Below are positions 43,481 to 56,779 of a stretch of 64,000 bases of DNA, piece after piece. The position numbers were made by a program, and so were the translations under genes. The stretch covers positions 20,657,219 to 20,721,218 of the forward strand of contig NC_088315.1 in NCBI RefSeq assembly GCF_910592395.1. Reading direction: 5' to 3'. Origin of the DNA: Lineus longissimus. Lineage: Eukaryota > Nemertea > Pilidiophora > Heteronemertea > Lineidae. Position 1 is the first letter of the stretch, and every line of letters begins with the position of its first letter. The notes beneath the pieces were generated by a model, which saw only the letters and a program-made list of their open reading frames with translations, was not told where the DNA came from and did no database searches.

Positions 43481-44789
43481 GATCAACTCGTCTGAAAGTG
43501 AAAAAGAATAGCATGAGAAGATTGTACATATCACTGCACATGGATCACTCACAGATTTACTCTGTGCCAAGAAAATTACAAGTTTTAGGAAAATGACACT
43601 AACTATATAAACTTCGAAGCAGTTTTGTTCTGGGGCTGGGCCTCTCTACATATCGTCATATGTGGTCTTTTGTTTTGGGCCTTTTCTACATCTGCGGTCT
43701 TTTGTTTTGGGCCTTCCCTGGCCTTGGGTTGGCCTAAGCCCTAAGGCTAAGCCCAACATGTGCATTTGCCACTCAAAAAAGACATGGTATTAGGAGGTAA
43801 CTTTAGGTTCTAAACCTAAATCACTGCCATGCCAGTAACCATATACATACATACATACATACATACAAAGCATGCGATGTAATATGTATTATTGTATATG
43901 GGATGTGTGTGCATTGAGTGTATACGTATGTGTACCGCCGCGGTGACTGTAGTGTACAATACATGGTGTATGTATGTGTAGGCTGCGTGTGCGGTTTCAC
44001 CGCCACAGCAGAAAAGATGGATATCAGCGAAGTAAAACAAATATCACATTAACAATCGCACCAAAAGAAATGAATGACACTTCACCTAACAGATTACAAG
44101 GTTGATATTTTGAAGAGGGGTTCTTTTGATGAGTAATTTACGAAAATTCAGGGGATTTTCTGTCGAACGTTATCAAATTATGGGGGCTGACATTTTAACC
44201 GAGTTACACCACTTTTTGTATTCATACACTTATAGCCGAAATATAGTCTGTATATATTAAAGTATCATTCTTTGATAGGAAATCATAATCTTCTTTATTT
44301 ACCAAATATTGCTATACTGTGCTATTATTGAGGCAGTTTGGGTTATATTGATGGAGCAAAATAACTTTGAAATGTTTCGCGTATGAGAAGTAGTACTTTG
44401 GAGCAGAAATGCGGTCGACATCCGGGACTTTTCACTTGGCTCAAACCGCTTCACTGAATTTGTGACTATACCTGAGAAAACATAACACCAATTGCATAAA
44501 ATAATTAGCCTTTTTAGCTACAATTGTGGCTTCAAACTGCTTTGATAGTTCAAATAGATGATGTCTATCTGATATCTACAAGTTTTTCCTGCCAGTAGCA
44601 AACGAACTTGTATATTTTTAGAGTTTTTTTTGTGCAGTGTTGAAGTGATTTGGTTTTGCAATGTTTTGTACTTTGCTGTGTGTACCCCACACTGCAACTT
44701 GAGGGATTGACAATCAAACGTTCCCAAACAAGTTCAGGATCAAAGGATTCCTTCAAAAATACATCTCATCCTCGAAATCTGATCCAAAG
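43481..44789. other. NUP50 / PHF21A-like divergent intergenic region
   Basis: 1.3 kb between opposing start codons. It holds an imperfect repeat with TCTTTTGTTTTGGGCCTT twice (43660-43715), an ATAC microsatellite at 43845-43866, and AT-rich DNA. Promoters of both genes must lie here or in spliced leaders, but no clear core element stands out. A GC patch near 44410 (GCGGTCGACATCCGGG) is the best candidate. Confidence 0.45.
43845..43866 (+). repeat. (ATAC)n microsatellite
   Basis: About five and a half ATAC tetranucleotides upstream of NUP50. Confidence 0.85.
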
Positions 44790-47700
44790 ATGTCGAGGAG
44801 TGACTTGGATAAGATCCAGGGACAACTTAGACAGGCTATTCAGAGCCATCAGGTTGTTGTATTTTCTAAACTTATTTTGCATGCACCCTTTCTCATTATG
44901 AATGCAGTGGCTGGATGGATGGGGAAGTCGGTCAGTGGTTGTTCTCCAGATGCCAAAACTAAACCATCTTTTCCTCCTCAAAATACCCACTGATGTATCT
45001 TAAATGTTTCGAAATTGATTGCAGTTTATTGTACAATGTAATAAGTGATGTAGGATAGATATTGGATGGGGTTTTCACACTTTTTTACTGTGTGATGGTG
45101 GTGTTGGATGCTGAGTTGGCAGTGGGCCAAGATGTTTATGGGGCTGCTGCTACAACGTATCCAGCTATTTACCAATTCATAATTGTTAGTGTACTTCTTT
45201 TATGACAATTGCTGAATAATCAGCATCTAAATTTTTTTTGAGTTAGACTTTTCATTGTTTACTTTTGAGAACCTTTTTTTGTTTCAAAATTGTGACATCA
45301 TCGCTGATACAGACAAAACCCAAGCTAAACTGAGCTTGAAACAACCGGTCGCCCTGCTGTTAATCAACTTTTAGAATCCATTAGTTATTATTTGCCCTCT
45401 TTTTCAGATGTTTGTTGCTCGTATGAAGTTGGATCCACAGGTTGGTGTCTGTCACACATACTCCATACTGAAGTAAAAGAAAATAATCAATAATCGCTAT
45501 GCTCTGACTCTGTGCCAGCCTGCATGTGTAATGCCTGGTGCTTTTGCTATTTGAACAAAAAACTAACAATAACAATAACATGAAGCGGTTTGGACAATTT
45601 TGTTTAATATCTAGGAGAGACTATTGATTGATTAATTGAAGTGAGTAGGCCAAGTTCTATTATGATTTGGGATACCAATCAGACTAATGAACAATGATAA
45701 AACGATTCCGCTTTCAGAGGAATTCTTGACCAGATGATTGATATGGACATTAGTCATATCACCATTTCTGGAGGTGGCCAGATTGGTTTCTAGACCCCAC
45801 CTTCATGATGGCTTCAATGCTTCATAATCTATGGTGACTTTTTTGAAAAGTCTGGAGAATGGCATTTCAAAAAGTTCACAAGTTTGATAATTTTCTTGGA
45901 TGGACAAGTTTTTTCACCTATCCCAACCTGAGATGGCCCATTTTCAGGTTGTATTGTGAATGATAGCCTGATGTCTGTCATTATCTTCCAGAATGCAACT
46001 GTTCAGAAGCAGCTCCATGACCTACAGGCAGAAATTACATCTCTGAGCGAAAAACAGGTAAATGAACTTTTATGTTGTGACCTCAAACTGGGCTTTCATG
46101 CAGATATTTTTGCTAGTATTTCTTCAAAAGTGAAAAAAGTGTGATATAACCTGCATTTAGTTCTGCAACAAGTCACAAGAGGGATCCACCATAATGAATA
46201 TCTGGCTTCCTTCGACATGTGAATTAGTAACTCATTTAAAATAAAGGTATTCAAGCATGTGATTGTGAGGTCTTTTGACTCTAAGAAAACAGGCCATGCT
46301 AAACAGGTCAATTGGCTCATAGCTCTTGACTTGGTTGATGTGTGAAAAACTATTTGTCTTGTTGGGATATGTACACAATCAAAAGATCAATACTTGTCTT
46401 CACAAACTTATCTCCTCTGATACATTTTGAGAACGGTCTTTCTGTAAATCAGGCCTACCTCTCTAACAAAGAAACCCAATTCATTAGGACAGCTCCTGAA
46501 CCATGTCGGCCACTGAACCATGTCGCCCAACACTGCTGTCCCAGGCAGTATTGAATAGTGGCATAATGTCAACCATGATGTTACAAAATGGCTGCCTGAA
46601 TGACATCCCTGCTCTGCCTCTATTACAGGCCTGGCAGAGGAACCATCCACTTGAGTACCATTTAGGAGTAGCAATGATTACACAACTCTCTTCATTCTAT
46701 GCTTCATTTTCACCATGTTTCTCTGCAGAAGGTGATTGTGCAACAGCTGCGGAAGGACCTCGTACCAAAGCAAGGGAGCGAGAATACCCCTGTTGTGAGT
46801 CAGCCGAGTAAGCCGGTCGCATCTTCCTCCACGAGTACCTCAAAGCCACCACTGCCTGTCACACCATGTGTAAGTAACATTTGACAATCAGATACAACAG
46901 ATTTTCTCGACTAAGTTCTTTTCAGAAAGGTGCTATTTCTGCCAAGTGCAATTTTTACCATTATTCATTGTAGACAATTCAAAACACAATATTTTGTCTG
47001 ATTTTGATAATTCTGGTGAATCTTTGCTTGTTTGGTACGTTTGAGTCAGGAAATGTGGTTTACGACATGTACGCTATAACTAAAAGGTTCATTCACTTCC
47101 AAATGTTCAGTATAAATATAGCTCCATTTGGAATATAACTTGAAGTAAACATGTTGAATCTGTGGTACCATGGAATTTGGCATTCTCGGGCCAGATCTCC
47201 AATATCAACCTCGATGCCAAGTGTTTATTTTCAAAATGTCCTCAAGATTTTTTTCTGGCTGAATCAATAAAGATAAAAGTGTTTGTTAGTAGTTGCCCTC
47301 ACCATCACTCTTCTTGAAACTGTTCAGTTTACAACGAAGATGGAATGGGAATATAGGTTACTATGGCAACGCTTAGAGATGAAATTAAATCTCTCGTCAC
47401 TTTATATATTGTCCTATTTGATGGGGTTTTGTCTGGTAAGACTTTTTGTATTCATGAATCTGTAATAATGTGCTGCTTCATCATAAGTTTTTATTAGTGT
47501 TATGTTAGCAGGGATTTTATGACAGTGGAGGTTACTTTATTCAAAGTTCGTGCTCTTTGAGGGTTGTCTGCATGGTGTCTTAAAGTTCATAGTTGGCATC
47601 TTTTTATAAGAAATGGTCTTCAGGAGATGTTGTCTCATTGTATTTCAGATAGAATCCATTACTGATTGTTGTGTGACTGTGACATGTGTTGTAAGAGTTA

Positions 47701-50700
47701 TTCTATTTTGAAAATTGCTCGGAACTTTTGTCTGGTTTTCCACTTTTAAGTTGCCCTTTTTTTCAAATGAAAACTAATGTGAGCAGAATGGAGTGAAAGA
47801 ATGACCTCTAAGGTGGCATGAGGTGATGTTCAAACATCTGTTGTTCCACTGCACCGCAAGGGCAGCCAAGCCTCCAAGCTGAGTTCATCAGTACAGATCT
47901 CTGTCTAACCAGACTCGCATCAGCCATTGCCTTGCACACTCTGTCTTTCTGACACTATATTGTTTCTAAGGATGCAATAATAAGCCTTTCTTTCAGCTAT
48001 AATGATTGACATGTTTGAGATAACAAACTATTTATGTGAGAATGTCTAGTTCTTCATCGAAGAATTCTCAATGACATCCCGTCAGAACATTTGATCAGCT
48101 AAGTAACGTCGAGTAGCGTTCAGAAGAACTTCTACGGCAGCAGGTCAGACTCTGGTCGTCATGGTAACCCGGGAGCCCTGATTAACAATGAAAGTTGTGA
48201 TACTTTGAATGTGGGACTGGTGTATTGGCACTGACGTGGAAAAGGCAGAATGTTCAAGACTTGTGGCATTTAGGACCAGGAGGGGATTTTCTACAAGTTT
48301 TGATCTGGGTATTGTTAATAAGAAGGTCTGCGGTAGTTTTAATGGTAGATTATTTATGATGGTTTGGTGAGGAATAAAAATTCCCCGTCTGCTGAAAGTG
48401 TGCTGCTGTTAGGACTAACTTATGGGTTATTTGATGAATGGTCAAAATCCATTCAAGCCGATTAAATTTTGCTTTGAACTCTGCAACTTTCCTTGAGCTC
48501 ACACACTAGATTGAAATTACAAGTAGCCTTCAGTGAAGCCCTCAGTTTGATACTAATGTCAGTAATGAAAGCTGGACACCTTTCCCATAAAAACAGTAGA
48601 AATGCTGTCCCATCCTCATGACTCGGTTTGTCGAAATGGTTTCGTTTTCACAAGTTTCCACATCATCTTTGATGGGATTGGAAGCTTGGTGTATTAGTTC
48701 CCTCATCAATCTCCAGAAGGCAGCACTTCCTAGCTGTCCAAGTGATAAGATTCTGTGTACAAAGTTTTCGGTATTGATTTTTGAACGAGAGTGATGTGGA
48801 TGTTAACGGCGCATGTGTGCTTGTACTCCGCCAGGTGAGCAATCACCGCATGACAAGAGACACTGGCATGGCTAGCATCTCGGCAGCTGGGTTCTTAATC
48901 GGGGATGGGGGATGATTAACTTGATTTGGTATGCAGACGTCTAGAATTTACAAGCAAAGTTGACCACTTAAAATCAAAACTAAAAGTAAACACAATAATT
49001 TAGTGACAAATGTTTGTAGGTCATGTGGTCATGAAGTGACACATGTCATATGAGTTATGACTATTGAAAGTGAAAATGTTTGACCTTTGTCCAAGGTAAC
49101 ACTATTGTCTTTGTTTACAGACCTATTGTCAAGTCAATGTGACTGAACAAATAGAAAGACCATAGAAAATAGAGCATCAATTACTCTCTAAGGCTTATTG
49201 AGAGTTGATTTAATACAGTTGATGATGTCATAGTACTACCAGTCCTTCTGGCCTGGAACAGTTAGTGTGAAATACTTTACCACAGAATTCAAGAGTCAGT
49301 AAATCTGGCTTTCTTTCCAAAGGGGAAGCTATTAAACCTGCATTGCATTCTTTAATACATCAGTTGAGTACCAAATGAGAAGAAAGAGGGTGCAATACTG
49401 CCTGGCACAGTCTTCACTTTTGTATCCGCTGCGTTCCATCCCAACTACTCAATATAGGCATACTCCATTGATTTTTATGAGCTTTTCTGTTGGGTATTGT
49501 CATTCGGTACAAATCTCGCTGGTTATTTGATTCTCCAGAATTGATTTGCAATATCTCTGTATTGTACATCAGTCGTAGCATCTGCCAAAATCAGGCTTGA
49601 CGGCTCAGAGGGAAGGGACCGAACTCAGAACTGAGAATTAGAATGATGGTTCAATGAAAATTTACTGTTTCATTCAAGATTGACTTTATAAATAGGAAAA
49701 AGAAGAATGTGTATTCTATGTTGTCGCTGGCATCATTTCAGGGACTGAAAACATATTCAGATGATCACTCCTATACTTAATCTTTCAGACCGCTCCTCCC
49801 ATGACAATCTCAGCCAAGAAAGAACGCCACTTCCACAAACCCCACTCCAGGAGGAAAGAGATGCGGCCGTCATCTCCAATACGGATCCCTTCGTATCCAC
49901 ATCACAGACCAACGTTATTACAGGTAAATCATCTCGGGATGGCTCACAATGTTCTCTGTCATGGGCTAAGATCACGTACTACGTGTAGCAGTTGTTTGGT
50001 CAATATGTGATTTATACGTTTGAAATCAGAAGTATGTTATGATAGAGTGTTGTGTTATCAAGCTGTGGGTGCAGAGCCTTACTCTTGTCGTCCTTGTGAA
50101 AGTTTATTTCTAGAGATCGCCATCTGTCTTTTCATTCTAAAAAGTGATTCTTGTCATTTCAGAGCAATAAAACCAATGTATTAGGAGATTATACGCAGAA
50201 GATTTCAACCTCGTCTCCAGTGAAACGCCTGCCTGAAGCTGACAAGTTTGTGAAAGAAAACATCAAAAAGTCGCCAGTCTTGAAACGAGAGCTCCCTCTA
50301 GGAGAGAAACAGGTAACTTGAAATGAAGTTTAAAAAAAATTCTTTTCCAAATTAACAATTGTATGTTAATTTGCACAGGGTTTCATACTGTTTCTAAAAA
50401 TCTTGAAGATTCATGACTGAAAAGTGTCTTAATATTCTGTCTTTCTTTCAGAAATTTGAGTTCATGGCCGCTCTTGATCTTGTTTCACCCGACACAGTCA
50501 AGGGTAAGTGAGGACAATATGCTTGTTTAGAAAGGTGCTGGGGTAGTGGTTAGAATGCTGGACTTCATACCGAGAAGTGGTTGGTTCAGCCCATTGGAGA
50601 AGCTTTGTTCTTTCCGTGTTAGAATGCAAAGGTTAAAGCTGAACATTCTAAATTACCTACGGGAATATCTCTTTGGAAATGTTTTCTACTGCACTGTAAG

Positions 50701-53700
50701 GAATCTCCTCAATCACCCTCAACTCAAACTAGGAGACTGGCAAGAAGGTTCACGAGTCAAGCCTATTGAAGACGTCTTCTGTCTCTCTTCCAGAATTGCA
50801 ATCAAAACGCACTGAGCGAAAAAGACGAACAACAGCGAATCCTCACTTTGCCTCCGGTGGATATGACTCTGAGGTAGGTATAGACTCTTCCTGATACTGG
50901 TCTACCTGATCACTGAAGGCAAGGTGAAAGAGTAATGTTAAGTTGTGTCTCTACTCTCGTGAATGGTGTTTACTAAAGGAGATAGTGCTGTGTTGAGGTC
51001 AGCCTGGTGTTAGTCCCAAGCGTGAAGTCCCTTCAGCCACCTCTGTCTAGAATGCCTTCTCCTACATGTTCTCGTCTTTCCTTTTCAGCGGAGACAAGCG
51101 TTTTCCAACTACCTCGCCAGTATCGGAGTGAAACGATCACGAGGTTAGTATTGTTGTCTCCAATTCATACCTGACTGCCTCACCTCACCAAACATTGCTC
51201 AGGTGGAGCTGCCATTTCATCAAAACCTTCCTGCCGCTTTTTTCAAACTTTCATTGGAAACTGTATCAAATATGTATTGTGGCCTTATTTGGAAAAGCTT
51301 GCAACCATTTAATCGTGCCTCATATCCTGAACTGGTGACTCATGATAATTTCCCAAGCCCCTCTCATTTCTCTCATTCAGAAACTCATCGTCGGCCATCT
51401 TTTTTTTCATTTTTTTTTCATTGTCAGCCATCTTGGGAGCACGTAAGTTGAAATGCCAGGACATCTTGTGGTGGAAACATGTGACCCAACGTTTATCATA
51501 TTGACCGTACTTGCCCTCCAGGCTCATGCTGGTCACCTGTTGTGTCCTGTGGTGTCCCTGTTATCATAGGCAGGGAAAGCACAGTCTCCTTTACCAGTTC
51601 AAATGGAAGAACGTTGCGTCATGATTCACATAAAATATTTGCTACTGAATTCCACGCTCTGTCAGAATAGGTCACTTGTGCAAGGTCACCTCAAATCAGC
51701 CCCCTAGTGGTGGAACTCTGTGTCATGTTGAGGGGACATAGATGAGGTCTACCTCTACTGAAAGAGACATTACATCATTAGGAGTGGTTGCTCTTCTTGA
51801 TGATGTGATGTCAAGAATAACTGACTCCATAAATCAGCCATTTTGTTTATTTATGTCTGAGCACCACCTTTAGGTGCACTGATGTGGAAAACATGAATGA
51901 GCTGGTTTGCCGATCTTATTTGCTCACTCTCTCCTGTCTCTACAGGACTAAAACTGCCGCCCCGCCAACCGCCAACATCTGGTTTAACGAGACTGGGAGA
52001 GCAGAGAAAACGTAGAAAAAGGACGTCCAATTTGTCGTTGTACAGAAGTCGAAGAAAACGGCTGGTTTCTCTGGAGAGAAGATCATGTTTGTCATTGGAA
52101 GGTATACATCTCGCCCTCTCAACTGAAACTCATCAACATATCATAATAACTTGTAGAAAGTGACTCGTCACCATGACCATGTGATCCGCTACCCCTCAAG
52201 GTATTCACCAAAACACCATGGCTTCAATAGTTGCTTGAATGCCAGGACTTGCCACTATAACCTTGACACAGGTAGCATGTGACCAAGGTTTTACAAATGT
52301 GACCAAAATATCACTTGATGAAATTCAGTAGCAAATATTTCATGTTGACCATGACTTGGAGGCTTTATCATTCAGATCTGATCCTCCATCTCGTAGTAAG
52401 AACCACAATTGATGATAGCCGTGTACATGTATACTGGCATCCAAGGGTTGAGAAGTATTGGTAACCTTACCTACCCACATGTATCTCTCAGAAGTGGGCT
52501 TAGAATTCACCCGTTTCCCAGTCGGGAATGATTGGCCTTGATTCCTGTTGACCTACCTATCCAAATTATTGTGGGAAGAAAAGTTTGTATCTTTTGTGTC
52601 ATTTGTATATTTTTTAATTTTTAGTTCAAATTACTCTTTTTCGCAATGAAAAATCACAAAATAATGTAGGTATTTAATAAATTTCACTTCTTGTCACCTA
52701 TTTTTTTTCAGGGTGTGATGGCGGGTTTGTTCAGAACGGTACACTTTGAACGCATGATCATGATACTGGTTGTGTCTTTTGAATGATCACAATGTTCTCT
52801 GTATCTTTCAGGTCGGTTTCCTCGAGCGTCACCCAATACCAGTCGTCCAGGGACCCCCGACAGCGTCGATAGTGGTGCCTATAGGAATGGTTACTCAAGG
52901 AATGGAAGTAGTGATGTAAGTACACAATTAGGTTGTGTGTTCTCCACTGATGCTATCTTGGGTTTACAACCATCTACATGTATCTTCATGACATGATGTC
53001 GTTTCCTCAAACATCCCTGTCTTTTCATTTCCAGGGCGACGTCCACGATGACTACTGCGCCATGTGTCATCGCAGCGGTCAGTTGTTGATGTGTGACACG
53101 TGTAGCCTCGTGTTCCACTTACAATGTCTCGAGCCGCCATTGTCGTGTGTTCCACAGGGTTTGTGGTCTTGCCCTAAATGCCAGGTAATAGCTCCAATCA
53201 TGGATATCTGTCTGGCTGTATTACACATGTTTGGCAAACTCGCGCCATGTCTTACAAATAGTGCAACCACATCATCACCTTGACGTGAGGCTTGCTGATA
53301 GGGCCTTTCATTGACATCGTGTTTTACGCAGCCTCAGTTTTCAATTCTGTTTTCAGGCGGAGGGGAGACAGATTCCACAAAATCCGCCCAACCCAGTGTT
53401 ACCTGCCGCGTTAGAAGTGGTCAATTCTTATATAGCCAACAAAGCAGGTAAGATGGTGGGAATCATGCTTCATTGATTTGGCAACCTCGAGGCAATATGA
53501 TGATTTGGTTCCTTTGGTAGTATTGATGTGTTGGACTGATTAGTAGTTTGAAGAATAGCTCGACCGACTGTCGACAGCAGTTCGTACACAGATGAAAAGT
53601 TTTTCTTGGCCCTTCTTTCAGTCAAGCATTGTGGGTTTTGGTGTTTTAGGGGGGTATGATGCCATTTTAAACATTTTGTACCAAAAGAAAGGCAACATCT

Positions 53701-54214
53701 TGTCGAAAATAGATGAAAATCTCTGATTGACTTTTTCAGCCAAAGAAGAAGAAAAAAGGAAGTTATTGCGGAGGAAGAGTGAGCTGCAGAGTGAAAGAGC
53801 ACAACTCGAATTAAAATCACAACAACTTAATATGTCTGTAAATGTAAGTGTACATCTAGGTCTCATAGCACCTTTGTGACATTCACAGTATGTGGAGGAG
53901 TCTCTGCTTTGGTCAGTGGTTCTCCTCAACAATGGTTCTCACCAGGTGTGTAGGAGTCTTGACGAGGTCATCGAAAGGTGCCGCTCCACCAGCCAACTTG
54001 TCTGCCGGCTCACTGAGTTTTATACCAGCGTGTGATGGGATGTAGGCTACTCAGGCCATGATCTGCTGGATGATGGAAATCTAGGTGATAACATTCTCAT
54101 TCTGTTTTCCAGAAACAAGGTGACGACAAAGGTGCCCTTATATCTATGAACAATAACACTCAGGCGTCGGTTGACAAGATCAAGAAGTTCATCCATGTCT
54201 TCCAGTCATGTTGA
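44790..54214 (+). CDS. PHF21A: PHF21A/BHC80-like PHD finger protein
   Basis: Fifteen exons: 44790-44852, 45408-45440, 45992-46057, 46729-46869, 49789-49923, 50163-50312, 50452-50503, 50794-50873, 51089-51143, 51946-52101, 52812-52915, 53035-53184, 53357-53447, 53740-53843, 54113-54214; 1482 nt, 493 aa (human PHF21A about 680). BHC80 is a subunit of the LSD1-CoREST histone demethylase complex; its PHD finger reads unmethylated H3K4. Seen: N-terminal coiled coil with [26 protein letters not shown] (human LHELQAKITALSEKQ); [14 protein letters not shown] and [16 protein letters not shown] as in human; a basic stretch [12 protein letters not shown] in place of the AT hook; PHD finger at residues 346-395 with [29 protein letters not shown]; then [20 protein letters not shown] and a C-terminal coil. 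Shorter because the Gln-rich middle is missing; intron 4 (46870-49788) might hide an exon. PHF21B is an alternative ortholog name. Confidence 0.93.
46870..49788 (+). other. large PHF21A-like intron 4, no exon seen
   Basis: 2.9 kb of AT-rich sequence. I found no open segment bounded by good acceptor and donor signals with the required phase 0. Vertebrate PHF21A has a long low-complexity region at this point of the protein, so an undetected exon is possible. Confidence 0.5.
50534..50600 (+). repeat. tRNA-derived SINE-like fragment
   Basis: GGGTAGTGGTTAGAATGCTG resembles a tRNA A-box region, and GGTTGGTTCAGCCC 40 bp later resembles the B-box. It sits in the PHF21A-like intron between exons 50452-50503 and 50794-50873. 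Confidence 0.45.
52712..52738 (+). other. candidate 27-nt microexon of PHF21A-like gene
   Basis: An acceptor (TTTTTTTTCAG) is followed by 27 nt open in the needed phase 1 (encoding GCDGGFVQN) and then a donor GTACAC. Inclusion keeps the frame between exons 51946-52101 and 52812-52915, inserting 9 residues between the basic region and the PHD finger. Vertebrate PHF21A has neuron-specific alternative splicing in the same protein region. The donor is weak. Inference from splice signals only. Confidence 0.4.
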
Positions 54215-55506
54215 CGAGGAAACTTCTGATTTATCCCTGGCGATGGCGGAGCAAGTCGTTTATGGTGCAGTAAGTCGTGTGCCTCTATAAGGCCTATCAT
54301 CGACATTGAACTCAGATACTCTTGTCGGAGGACTGTCGATTATTGACCTGCCTCTAAACGTCATCAATGCCAACAGCGGGTGATGTCACACAATGTCACA
54401 GCAGACGGGCGAACGTAGCCAGCAAATGGCGTCACAACGTGCAAGATTGATCAGCCATCTGATTCCTAGAGCAGTACGCAATGTGGTAACTCAAAACTAT
54501 TCAAGAAGAGTGAGACGATGAAGGCTCGTATCTTTATCATCTTGTATTGCTCATCATCAGTTCTAGTCAGATGAGATGCCTCACCTAAGATGTTCATTTC
54601 AGTAGTCTCTACCAGTTGTTCATTTCATTCACTCATGATTGACGTTCAGCGAATGTTCAGTCGGGTTGTGTTAGCCATCTAGGAAGACTTTAAACACTTC
54701 GCTACATGACGTTCCCAGATTTTGTTTGAGTCGATGAGGTGATGCTGTGCATTGTATCATGACGTGATGTGACCGTCATAACATACATAATCTCACACCA
54801 AATTATATCAGGTCATTGTCGTGGTTAATTTCACGAACATTTTTGAATCAGATGGAAATTGAAAATAGTTGACTTGGTTCCCCAAACTTTTGTACCGACC
54901 TTCAATATTAAATGTAATGTAAAGTTTGTTGTGCTGTGAAAACAGTTGTTGTCAAAAGCCAAGTATTGTCAAATTGCGCTTAATGGTATTTATTGAATCT
55001 ATGCAGATTTAGAAAGAGCCTTTAATGAGATTCTTAGAGTAGTGATATCTGCTAACTGATGATGTCAGCACATGTCCACAACCTTCAGTATTTTGTTGAA
55101 ATCAATGGACGTTTGTCTTGTAGGCTGCTCTCATGTGTGAAAACAGTGGTCGACCGTAAACCGCCAATGTTTTACAATCCGAAAATAAATTGTTCACATG
55201 AAAAACCGTATCTGCCAAAATGAATAGCGTAAATTTTTAAAGAAATGTTTGTGAAACACAAAAATGAAGATGTGTGGAACATTGGCTGTTTACAGTACGA
55301 TATGGTTGTAAATAAAATGTCGAGTTTCACTTTCAGGGAGCAATTTCACAGATTGTACCTGGGTGAATGTCCATTCATTTATGCTTTTTAGGCCTCCCAA
55401 AAAAATGCATAAGGTTCACCCAAATTAAGGGGGTAAGGGGGTAGGGGTAAAGATTTTTTTTGGGGGGGTGTGTGACCCTCTTGGAAGTGTTGTCTGGAGG
55501 TCAATA
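54215..55506 (+). other. PHF21A-like 3' UTR
   Basis: After the stop codon, AT-rich sequence without coding potential. AATAAA hexamers occur at 55185-55190 and 55311-55316. The second is the more likely 3' end. A GGGGTAAGGGGGTAGGGG stretch near 55430 is low complexity. Confidence 0.55.
55311..55316 (+). terminator. candidate PHF21A-like poly(A) signal
   Basis: AATAAA 1.1 kb after the stop codon; the next 30 bp contain a GT/T-rich stretch. Confidence 0.4.
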
Positions 55507-55887
55507 GCTGCGCTTACACCACGAAATATTGGTGGACCAATTGCACGTACACCACCACATTGCCGCGACAAATTGGTTCGGCAATCCATTGCCGATACAA
55601 ATTGCCGAGCGAATTTGTCCCACCAAGCTTGATGGTCCAAATTCGCCCGGCTTGTTGAAAGCTCGGCTTTGTCGTGGTGTAAGCGCAAATGGATCGGCAA
55701 TTAGCTAGTTAGATGGTTCGGCTCCGTTTTCGAAATGGCGCTTTCTGCTTATTGTTTGCGTGCCATCTGTAGCCGGATTTTATAACTAGCTGCAGCGCTG
55801 GTGTAAGCGCTTGGTGGATTTTCGATGGTGCGGCATTGGTTCCCGAACCAAGATTGGTGGTCCATTTTCAGGTGGTGTAAGTGCGGC
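55507..55887 (+). mobile_element. foldback/MITE-like inverted-repeat element
   Basis: The left end GCTGCGCTTACACCAC is mirrored by GTGGTGTAAGTGCGGC at the right end (55872-55887), and by GTGGTGTAAGCGC at 55674-55686. GGTGTAAGCGC recurs at 55800. Inner segments also pair (ATTGGTGGACCAATT; AATTTGTCC against GGACAAAT-like blocks). There is no ORF. It is best read as a nonautonomous DNA element with long imperfect inverted repeats, perhaps two nested copies. No target duplication was identified. Confidence 0.6.
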
Positions 55888-56779
55888 TTATATGGTTAAA
55901 TCTGCTCCTGAATACCTCAAGTGACATCAGACATCAAGTTAGTCTTATGAATGTGTTGAATCAAGATCAGCAGGAAGTTTCAACTGGACAGACAAAATGT
56001 TTGTTGATACATCTGTGAAAATGTTCTCCGAATGATCTCAATGTTGTGATTGGAAAAAATTGTTGTCAAAATGCTTCCTGATTTCAATTGAAGCACAACA
56101 TTTGTATAAAAGATTTGTATTTATTATAATGTGTATTGGTGCCTGCGACAAGAATCGGTGATCGCATAAACTGCATGGGGAATGGAAAGCATTTGAGAAA
56201 TATTGCAATATCTATTTATGGCAAGCATATCGTTATGCATGCTGATGTTAATGAGGGCTTGTCCTTGAACTTTATAAGGATCATTTAAGGGGAACAGCGT
56301 ATGTTATAGTGCTTCAATCCTTCACAGTGAAGCCCAAGGGTTCTCAAGAGGTTCCTGTGGCCCTTAACCAGTACATTCAATCTAAGTTATGATTTTCATT
56401 CTTTTGTAATATGTGGCTAGAAATTTTATACTCTATATTTTTCTACTATATGTATATATTGTTGTAAGATATTGTGAATGTTCAAGTACATCCCAAGATG
56501 AAGTTTATGCTGGTACTAATTGCAATAATGGCACTTTAATTGTTCCAAGGAGTTCATTTGGTTCAAGTCACAAATGTGCCCAAAATATAAAGTTGCCAGT
56601 CTATGTTAGGATGCCTGAGGAAACTTCTTCCGTTTGGAGACCAAAAATATATTTCCAAATTAGCCATCAATAACAGTCAAAAGTTGATCTATTGGAGGTT
56701 TCAGCAGGCTCGCGACATGATGACTTAGGTGAGTGACATGATGACTTGGGCGCTCTCACTCAATTGTTGGGATTGTGTG

